Assembly (NCBI GenBank): GCA_016200675.1
Contig: JACQEH010000254.1
Span: 1 to 7,729, forward strand
Reading direction: 5' to 3'
From: Chloroflexota bacterium
GTDB lineage: Bacteria; Chloroflexota; Limnocylindria; Limnocylindrales; CSP1-4
DNA length: 7,729 bases
Numbering within the stretch: position 1 is the stretch's first letter; the number at the start of each line of letters is the position of its first letter. Made by a program: the position numbers and the translations under genes. The notes under the pieces are model-generated. The model saw only the letters and a program-made list of their open reading frames with translations, did no database searches and was not told the origin of the DNA. Of this stretch, positions 1 through 5,436 are shown piece after piece.

Positions 1-1733
1 CCTGGCCGACCGGCTTCAGCCGCGCCGGCCTGCCCGCCGGCTGCGCCAACGTCGGCAGCGGTCCGGACTTCACCTGCGCCCTCGGCACGATCGTGGCGGG
101 CGGCAACGCCGGCTTCTCGATCTCCTACACCGTGCCCTCCACGACAGATTCCGGCGACCAGGCGAACACGGCCACAGCTACGAGCTCGACCTTCGACCCG
201 ATCACCCCGAACACGGCTACGGATCACACGTCCGTGACCGAGAGCGTTTCCCTCCACGTCACCAAGACATTTACCGACCTCAACGTCACGGCGGGCACGA
301 GTGGCCACACGTTCACGATCGCGGTCAACAACAGCGGCCCATCGGACGCCGACCACGTCCACATCATCGACAACCTTCCGTCCCGAATCGTCGCGACAGG
401 CGTTTCGAGCAGCGGCTTTACCTGCACGTTCACGAGCGCGCTCGTCGACTGCACGCGGCCCCACCTCGACTCGACGGACGGTACGTTGGCCATCACGGTC
501 ACGTACACCGCCTCATCGGGTCCGGAAGCCCTCAACGTCAGCAACACGGCAGACGTCACGTCGGATGAGGTCACGACAGCCGTGACCGGGACGGGCACGG
601 TCAACATCGTCAAGCGCACGACCGCCACGGCTGTCGTTTGCCTGCCGAGCGGCGTCGTGATCAACGACGTGACGACGTGCACCGCGACGGTCTCCGATAC
701 CGACACCGGCACGAAGGTCGCCCCGATCGGCACCGTCGCTTGGACGCGATCGGCACCTGTGGGCGCAACCGGAACGTTCGGCTCGTCGACATGCTCGCTG
801 AGCCAGATCGGCGCGACGACGACCAGCTCGTGCTCAGTCACGTACACGCCCAACTCGGTCGCCGGAACGCACACGCTGAAGGCGTCTTACTCGGGGAGTG
901 GCTTCCATGCCACGAGTGACGGGTACGGCACCGTAACGGCGAGCCTTCGCGCCACGACAACGCTGATCACCTGCAGCCCAGTTGTCGTGTCCGTAGGGAC
1001 CGCAATTACCTGTACCGCGACCGTCGCGGACGTCGAGGCCAACGGAACCAAGACGAGCCCGCTCGGGACGGTGACCTTCAACACCGACAATCCGTCGGGC
1101 GTCTTCACGCCGTCGTCGAGGACCTGCAATCTCGTCCCAGCGGCGATCCCGACGAGCACTTGCTCTGTTACGTACAAGTCGTCCATCGCGAACGTCGACA
1201 ACATCACGGCGACCTACACGCCAACGGACAACGTTCACAGCGGCAGCTCAACGACGATCGCCACGATCGTCGTTACATACGACCCGAGCGGTGGGTTCGT
1301 CACCGGTGGCGGCTACATCCTCCAGCCTGCAAGGAACACGTATCCCTCCGGTATCGGCGTCGGAGCGAAGAACAACTACGGATTCAACGCCAAATACAAG
1401 AACGGCGCGACCGTTCCCACTGGAGAGCTCGAGTTCCAGTTCAAGCCGGGCAACATCAACTTCCACGGCTCCTCATTCGACTGGCTCGTGATCACGACCC
1501 TTTCCAGCACCACCATCAAGGCGCAGGCCCAGGGTTCGGGCACGAACAACGGAACTGGCAGCTACGGCTTCCTGGTCACTGTCATCGACGGTGGCAGCAA
1601 CGACACGTTCCGCATCAAGATCTGGGACAAGACGACGATGGCCATCCTGTACGACAACGAGTACGGCTCGGCGGACAACTCATTGCCGAGCACAGTGGCT
1701 GCCGGCGGAAACATCGTCGTTCACGCCAAGTAA
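1..1733 (+). CDS. Secreted DUF11 / bacterial Ig-like repeat protein, 3' part (5' end outside window)
   Basis: The frame is open from the left edge (first whole codon at 3) to TAA at 1731-1733, giving 576 residues of a longer protein; the GTG at 93 is internal. Numbering from codon 3: residues 1-75 are the end of one DUF11-type repeat (FTCALG, then a Thr/Ala-rich strand). Residues 82-195 are a second DUF11 repeat (NNSGPSDADHVHIIDNLP, with a Cys pair at 141 and 150). Residues 205-317 and 318-425 are two tandem Ig-like domains (Big_3_5-like), each with four Cys: 213, 226, 264, 277 and 324, 337, 375, 387. Residues 427-576 are a C-terminal domain opening with FVTGGGY (432-438) and carrying FRIKIWD (536-542), resembling what databases call a post-COAP-1 domain. 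No LPxTG motif or C-terminal membrane helix is visible, so anchoring is unclear. Such proteins are exported and presumably act at the cell surface; the ligand is unknown. Codons look less GC-extreme than in the genes downstream. Confidence 0.85.
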   Translation, partial: WPTGFSRAGLPAGCANVGSGPDFTCALGTIVAGGNAGFSISYTVPSTTDSGDQANTATATSSTFDPITPNTATDHTSVTESVSLHVTKTFTDLNVTAGTSGHTFTIAVNNSGPSDADHVHIIDNLPSRIVATGVSSSGFTCTFTSALVDCTRPHLDSTDGTLAITVTYTASSGPEALNVSNTADVTSDEVTTAVTGTGTVNIVKRTTATAVVCLPSGVVINDVTTCTATVSDTDTGTKVAPIGTVAWTRSAPVGATGTFGSSTCSLSQIGATTTSSCSVTYTPNSVAGTHTLKASYSGSGFHATSDGYGTVTASLRATTTLITCSPVVVSVGTAITCTATVADVEANGTKTSPLGTVTFNTDNPSGVFTPSSRTCNLVPAAIPTSTCSVTYKSSIANVDNITATYTPTDNVHSGSSTTIATIVVTYDPSGGFVTGGGYILQPARNTYPSGIGVGAKNNYGFNAKYKNGATVPTGELEFQFKPGNINFHGSSFDWLVITTLSSTTIKAQAQGSGTNNGTGSYGFLVTVIDGGSNDTFRIKIWDKTTMAILYDNEYGSADNSLPSTVAAGGNIVVHAK

Positions 1734-1751
1734 CCCACCTGCGCCAGCACT

Positions 1752-1780
1752 CGAGGCCGGGCCCCACGGGTCCGGCCTCG
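1752..1780 (+). terminator. Strong GC hairpin after the surface-protein gene
   Basis: CGAGGCCGG (1752-1760) is the exact reverse complement of CCGGCCTCG (1772-1780). Inside it, a G-T wobble (1761/1771) and three more C-G pairs (1762-1764 with 1768-1770) close on a CAC loop. The stem is about 13 bp and begins 18 bases after the stop codon. The following bases (CTGATTCCCT) are only mildly T-rich, so this is a non-canonical intrinsic terminator or a 3'-end-protecting hairpin. It probably isolates the surface gene from uvrC. Confidence 0.65.
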
Positions 1781-1810
1781 CTGATTCCCTCGCCTGCCTC
1801 GGCGCGACCG

Positions 1811-1816
1811 TAAGAT
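1811..1816 (+). promoter_or_regulatory. -10-like TAAGAT abutting the uvrC start (probable leaderless promoter)
   Basis: TAAGAT fits the TANNNT form of an extended-genus -10 element and ends 6 bases before the GTG of uvrC, which would place transcription initiation on or next to the start codon. No purine-rich Shine-Dalgarno sequence lies between it and the GTG. No convincing -35 hexamer is seen at 16-18 bases upstream. The first three bases are also an in-frame TAA stop, so translation cannot begin further upstream in this frame. Confidence 0.4.
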
Positions 1817-1822
1817 CGTCGG

Positions 1823-3727
1823 GTGAGTCCTACGCTGCCAGCCACCCTCGCCGCGACCCTCAAGAACCTGCCCGACCGGCCGGGCGTGTACCTGATGAAG
1901 GACGCCCGCGGCGACGTCATCTACGTCGGCAAGGCCCAGAGCCTGCGCAGCCGCGTCCGGAGCTACTGGCAGAAGGAATCGCCGGTCGAGATACACCGGA
2001 TCCGGAGCGTCATCGACAAGGTCGTCGACGTCGATTACACGCTGACGGACTCGATCTCCGAGGCCCTCCTGCTCGAGGGCAACCTCGTCAAGCGCTTCCA
2101 GCCGATGTTCAACGTCCGCCTCAAGGACGACAAGAGCTACCCGTACATCAAGGTCACCCTGGCCGACGATTTCCCGCGCATCGAGCGGACGCGGAAGCTG
2201 CCCCAGGATGGCAGCCGCTATTTCGGGCCGTACGCGTCGGCGTCGAGCGTCGACGAGGCGATGAACCTGGTCCGCCGGCTCTTCCCGTTCCGGACCTGCA
2301 CCATCGACATCAGGGACGGCCAGCGGGCCCTCCAGCGGCCGTGCCTGCTCTATCACATCAAGCGCTGCCAGGGCCCCTGCATCGAGGCGGTCTCGAAGGA
2401 TGCCTACCGCGCCGACATCGCCCAGGTCGAGCTGTTCCTCGAGGGTCGCCAGGCGTCGCTGGCCGATGCCCTGCGCCGGGACATGAGCCAGGCCTCCGAG
2501 CGCCAGGAGTACGAGCGAGCCGCCGCGATCCGGGACAAGGTCCGCTCGATCGAGCGGACGATGGAGAGCCAGAAGATGGAGGCGTTCGCCAAGACCGACC
2601 TCGATCTCGTGGGCCTTGCCCGGCAGGACAACCAGGCGGCGGTCCAGCTCTTCGTCATCCGCGACGGCAAGGCGATCGGCCGCGACGTCTTCATGCTGGC
2701 GGCCCCGCGCGGCACGTCCGACGAGGAGGTCCTCTCGGGCTTCCTGCTCCAGTACTACACCCGGGCGACGAGCGTGCCGCGCGAGGTCGCGGTCCCGCGG
2801 GTGCTCCCCGACGCCGACGACCTGGAGCGCTTCCTGACGGACCGGCGCGCGTCCACGACCGCACCCGTGAGCGTCCGGGCGGGCGCCCGGACGGCGGCCG
2901 TCCATCTCCATGCCCCCCAGCGTGGCGAGCGACGGCGGCTGATGGAGCTGGCCACCCGCAACGCGGCCGAGATGCTCGCCCGTGAGCAGGCGCGCTGGCT
3001 GGCCGACCAGGGCAAGACGCTCGGGGCGCTCGAGGAGCTCGCCGCGGCGCTCGAGTTGCCGGTCATCCCGGCCCGCATCGAGTGCTACGACATCTCGACC
3101 TTCCAGGGCACGAACTCCGTCGGCAGCATGGTCGTCTTCGAGGACGGCCGGCCCCGGACGGGGGAGTACCGCCGGTTCGAGATCCGGACGGTCCAGGGCC
3201 AGAGCGACGTGGCCAGCCACCAGGAGGTCCTGCGGCGGCGCTTCCGGAACACGAAGTCGGGCGACGAAGGGAGCGCCGAGCAGCTCCGTTGGGCCATGCC
3301 CGACCTCGTCATCATCGACGGCGGCCGCTCCCAGGTGACTGCCGCGAAGGCCGTCCTCGACGAGCTGGGCCTCCACGACCTGCCGATGGCCGGCCTGGCC
3401 AAGGAGCGGGAGGAGCTGATCCTGCCGGACCGGGCGACGCCGGTCCTCCTGCCGACGACCTCGCAGGCGCTCTACCTGGTCCAGCGGATCCGCGACGAAG
3501 CGCACCGGTTCGCGATCACCTACCACCGCAAGCTGCGGGCGCGAGCCGCCGTCCGATCCGCCTTCGACGACCTGCCCGGCATCGGCCCGCGGCGGCGGGC
3601 GGTGCTGCTGCGGACCTTCGGATCCGTCAAACGCATCCGGGAGGCGCCGCTCGAGCAGATCGCCGCGCTGCCGGGGATCGGGCCCGCGCTGGCGGCCCGG
3701 ATCAAGGAGGGCCTCGAGCCCACCTGA
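1823..3727 (+). CDS. uvrC: UvrABC system protein C (excinuclease subunit C)
   Basis: UvrC makes the 3' and 5' incisions flanking a DNA lesion after UvrA2B2 has located it (nucleotide excision repair, cytoplasm). The protein is 634 aa, a normal family length. Residues 14-97 form the GIY-YIG nuclease (G21-V-Y, Y34-V-G, probable catalytic E85 and N97). C159, C174, C182 and C186 match the four cysteines that bind the [4Fe-4S] cluster. Residues 211-246 form the UVR (UvrB-binding) helix pair. Residues 418-565 form the RNase H-like 5' nuclease, with D423 (CYDIS), D499 (IIDGG) and H561 (DEAHRF) as the expected catalytic residues. Residues 580-632 hold two helix-hairpin-helix motifs, both LPGIGP. GTG 1823 is the first start after the in-frame TAA at 1811-1813 and lies just before the GIY-YIG domain. 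No key residue is missing. It appears to be monocistronic, with hairpins on both sides. Confidence 0.97.
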   Translation: MSPTLPATLAATLKNLPDRPGVYLMKDARGDVIYVGKAQSLRSRVRSYWQKESPVEIHRIRSVIDKVVDVDYTLTDSISEALLLEGNLVKRFQPMFNVRLKDDKSYPYIKVTLADDFPRIERTRKLPQDGSRYFGPYASASSVDEAMNLVRRLFPFRTCTIDIRDGQRALQRPCLLYHIKRCQGPCIEAVSKDAYRADIAQVELFLEGRQASLADALRRDMSQASERQEYERAAAIRDKVRSIERTMESQKMEAFAKTDLDLVGLARQDNQAAVQLFVIRDGKAIGRDVFMLAAPRGTSDEEVLSGFLLQYYTRATSVPREVAVPRVLPDADDLERFLTDRRASTTAPVSVRAGARTAAVHLHAPQRGERRRLMELATRNAAEMLAREQARWLADQGKTLGALEELAAALELPVIPARIECYDISTFQGTNSVGSMVVFEDGRPRTGEYRRFEIRTVQGQSDVASHQEVLRRRFRNTKSGDEGSAEQLRWAMPDLVIIDGGRSQVTAAKAVLDELGLHDLPMAGLAKEREELILPDRATPVLLPTTSQALYLVQRIRDEAHRFAITYHRKLRARAAVRSAFDDLPGIGPRRRAVLLRTFGSVKRIREAPLEQIAALPGIGPALAARIKEGLEPT

Positions 3728-3739
3728 CCTGCCTCTCGA

Positions 3740-3754
3740 GCCGGGGGACCCGGC
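3740..3754 (+). terminator. Short GC hairpin after uvrC
   Basis: GCCGGG (3740-3745) pairs perfectly with CCCGGC (3749-3754) around a GGA loop, starting 13 bases after the uvrC stop codon. There is no T-tract after it, so if it acts in 3'-end formation it would be Rho-assisted or a processing stop. In DNA this GC-rich, a 6-bp stem can arise by chance. Confidence 0.35.
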
Positions 3755-3762
3755 GGTCCGCC

Positions 3763-3779
3763 CATTCATGGGGTGAATG
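3763..3779. repeat. Inverted repeat CATTCA-N5-TGAATG
   Basis: CATTCA (3763-3768) and TGAATG (3774-3779) are exact reverse complements separated by TGGGG. The AT content is unusual for this region, so it stands out more than the GC hairpins around it. It could be a regulator half-site pair or part of the uvrC 3' structure; nothing in the sequence decides this. A single CATTCA half-site recurs at 3897-3902. Confidence 0.45.
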
Positions 3780-3793
3780 AAGTCAGCAACCCC

Positions 3794-3820
3794 CGACTCC
3801 GGTGTGCCGGATCCGAGTCG
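3794..3820 (+). terminator. Bulged hairpin downstream of uvrC
   Basis: CGACTC (3794-3799) pairs with GAGTCG (3815-3820). Inside, CGG (3800-3802) pairs with CCG (3807-3809) around a TGTG tetraloop, leaving GATCC (3810-3814) as a one-sided bulge. The bases after it (TGTCATACAT) are the most AT-rich stretch of the gap but not a T-tract. It may be a second, weak transcription end for uvrC or a structured element in a long secD leader. Confidence 0.35.
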
Positions 3821-4002
3821 TGTCATACATCAGTGGTAGCGGTTGATCCACGGCGTGCATCGAATGGGGCAGGAGAGCCTCGCGGATGGTCACGTTCATT
3901 CACCTGGTGCATCGCGGGTTGCGTCGGGCGCGCCCAGCCGGCCCGAGCCCCACCCACCCGGCCGCCCGGACCAACCCCGGACGGCTCCGAACCGATCCGC
4001 CG

Positions 4003-4032
4003 CCGACGGTCGCCGCCTCGCACCTGTATCAT
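4003..4032 (+). promoter_or_regulatory. Candidate secD promoter
   Basis: TATCAT (4027-4032) matches five of six bases of the consensus -10 and ends 9 bases before the secD ATG. A weak -35-like CCGACG (4003-4008, three of six) lies 18 bases further upstream. Initiation would fall within a few bases of the ATG, and no Shine-Dalgarno sequence precedes that ATG, which fits a leaderless or near-leaderless transcript like that proposed for uvrC. Confidence 0.4.
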
Positions 4033-4041
4033 CCGCCGCTG

Positions 4042-5436
4042 ATGCGACGGACAGCCCTTCTCCTGATCGCCGTCATCGGCGTGTTCGCCCTCGTCATCGA
4101 CTTCTGGCCTCATCTCCGCCTGCCCGGCCTCGGCGCCGACGGCGGGAGCCGCCCGATCGAGACGAAGCTCGGCCTCGACCTCCAGGGTGGCCTGAAGGTC
4201 GAGTACCGGGTGAACCCGGCCGGCGGCAAGACGCCGTCCGCGACCGACCTCGCGGTCATCCGCGGCATCATCGACCGCCGCGTCAACTCCACCGGCGTCG
4301 CCGAGCCCGTGGTCGTCACCAGCGGCACTGACCGGATCGTGGTGGAGTTGCCGGGCGTGACCGACACCCAGGCCGTCCGCTCGCTCGTCGGCCAGACGGG
4401 CCGACTTGACTTCGTGCCCATCCCGACGACGACGACCATCAACAACGGCCAGACCATCGACCTCAGCAAGTCCAAGGTCTGCGAGGGCACCGGCGCCATC
4501 ACGGAGCTCTGCATCCTCTTCTCGGGCGACCAGCTCGACAGCGCCAACCTGGGGACCGACAAGAACGGCGGCCGGGCCGTGAACTTCGTCCTCAAGAGCG
4601 GCGGCTCGAAGCTCTTCTCCGACTGGACCACGAAGCACGTCAATGAACAGTTCGCGATCGTCCTCGACTCGACCGTCATCTCCGCCCCGAACATCAACTC
4701 GGCGATCACGGGCGGCCAGGTCCAGATCACGAACGAGGGCACGATCGGCGGCATGCCGGCGGCCGAGGCGACGAACCTCGTCAACATCCTGAAGTTCGGC
4801 GCCCTGCCGTTCCCGGTCGAGGAGCTCTCGAGCGACACCATCGACCCGACGCTCGGCGCGGAGTTCCTCCGCCGGAGCATCCTCGCCGGTGGCATCGCGG
4901 TCGGGCTGGTCCTGGTCTTCATGCTCCTGCACTACCGCCTGCCGGGCGCCGTGGCCGCCTTCGCGCTGCTCTACTACGCGCTCGTCCTGTTCGCGGTCTT
5001 CCGGCTCATCCCGGTGACCCTGACCCTCGCCGGCATCGCGGGCTTCGTGCTCTCGGTGGGCATGGCGGTCGACGCCAACATCCTGATCTTCGAACGCTCC
5101 AAGGAGGAGCTCCGCCTCGGCAAGTCGCTGCCGCAGGCGATCGAGGCGGGCTTCAGCCGGGCCTGGAACTCCATCCTCGACTCCAACGTGTCGAGCCTGA
5201 TCACGGCCTCGATCCTGTACCTCTTCGGCTCATCCGTGATCCAGGGTTTCGCCCTCGTCCTGATCCTCGGCGTCCTGACCTCGATGTTCACGGCCATCAC
5301 CGTGACCCGGACGATCCTGCGCGTGGTCGTGGCCCGCGAGTGGGCCCGCAAGGCGCGCCTGTACGGGATCTCCGAGAGCGAGTTCACCTACCGGCCCACC
5401 GGGCGCGTCCGACGAGGGGTCACGCCGGGTGTTTGA
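4042..5436 (+). CDS. secD: Protein translocase subunit SecD
   Basis: SecD pairs with SecF in the inner membrane and uses the proton gradient to help draw preproteins out of SecYEG. The protein is 464 aa. TM1 is about residues 3-22. The large extracytoplasmic P1 domain is 23-277, with the family motif GLDLQGG at 44-50 and a Cys pair at 147 and 157. TM2-TM6 lie between 278 and 428. The diagnostic motif GMAVDANILIFER is at 340-352; D344 is the expected proton-relay aspartate. I chose ATG 4042 because MRRTALLLIAVIG begins TM1 directly. The same frame stays open up to 3886, but that extra segment is Pro/Arg-rich and unlike SecD. The gene overlaps secF by 8 bases. yajC is not next to it. Confidence 0.96.
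   Translation: MRRTALLLIAVIGVFALVIDFWPHLRLPGLGADGGSRPIETKLGLDLQGGLKVEYRVNPAGGKTPSATDLAVIRGIIDRRVNSTGVAEPVVVTSGTDRIVVELPGVTDTQAVRSLVGQTGRLDFVPIPTTTTINNGQTIDLSKSKVCEGTGAITELCILFSGDQLDSANLGTDKNGGRAVNFVLKSGGSKLFSDWTTKHVNEQFAIVLDSTVISAPNINSAITGGQVQITNEGTIGGMPAAEATNLVNILKFGALPFPVEELSSDTIDPTLGAEFLRRSILAGGIAVGLVLVFMLLHYRLPGAVAAFALLYYALVLFAVFRLIPVTLTLAGIAGFVLSVGMAVDANILIFERSKEELRLGKSLPQAIEAGFSRAWNSILDSNVSSLITASILYLFGSSVIQGFALVLILGVLTSMFTAITVTRTILRVVVAREWARKARLYGISESEFTYRPTGRVRRGVTPGV
5414..5419 (+). promoter_or_regulatory. Ribosome binding site of secF
   Basis: GAGGGG inside the end of secD lies 9 bases upstream of the GTG at 5429. It supports that GTG as the secF start and is the clearest Shine-Dalgarno sequence in the window, in contrast to uvrC and secD. 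Confidence 0.6.

Larger units (their letters stand above)
3728..4041. other. 314-bp uvrC-secD intergenic region
   Basis: No gene here is well supported. The first part (3740-3820) contains three successive inverted repeats. The middle (3821-3940) has mixed composition and contains GTGCATCG twice (3855-3862 and 3907-3914). From 3941 on it is C-rich, with a G-quadruplex-capable motif on the minus strand (3948-3978). The last 40 bases carry a -10-like TATCAT (4027-4032). A GTG-started 89-codon ORF (3773-4042) spans most of the gap, and its TGA overlaps the secD ATG (TGATG). It is Arg/Pro/Ser-rich, has no clear signal peptide or ribosome binding site, and contains RAPP. I do not call it as a gene, but discuss it as a finding. 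Confidence 0.8.

Noticed and set aside
93..95. GTG at 93 as the true start of the surface protein
   Set aside because: The reading frame and the DUF11 repeat continue upstream to the window edge, so this GTG is an internal valine.
1591..2985. 464-codon + strand ORF overlapping the surface gene and uvrC
   Set aside because: Out of frame with both genes, Arg/Pro/Gly-rich, and explained by the codon bias of uvrC.
1721..3826. 701-codon minus-strand ORF opposite uvrC
   Set aside because: It is an antisense shadow of uvrC in high-GC codon structure; the product is Arg/Asp/Leu-rich and unlike any family, while the + strand encodes a full UvrC with all catalytic residues.
3821..3880. tRNA-like fragment (CAGTGGTAGCGG resembles a D-loop)
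   Set aside because: No acceptor, D-stem or anticodon-stem pairing can be built around it, and no T-loop follows at the right distance.
3886..4041. N-terminal extension of SecD from the start codon at 3886
   Set aside because: The added 52 residues are Pro/Arg/His-rich and unlike SecD; ATG 4042 leads straight into TM1 and has a -10-like element before it.
3823..4932. 369-codon minus-strand ORF opposite secD
   Set aside because: Antisense shadow of secD with a charged, repetitive product and no recognisable domain.
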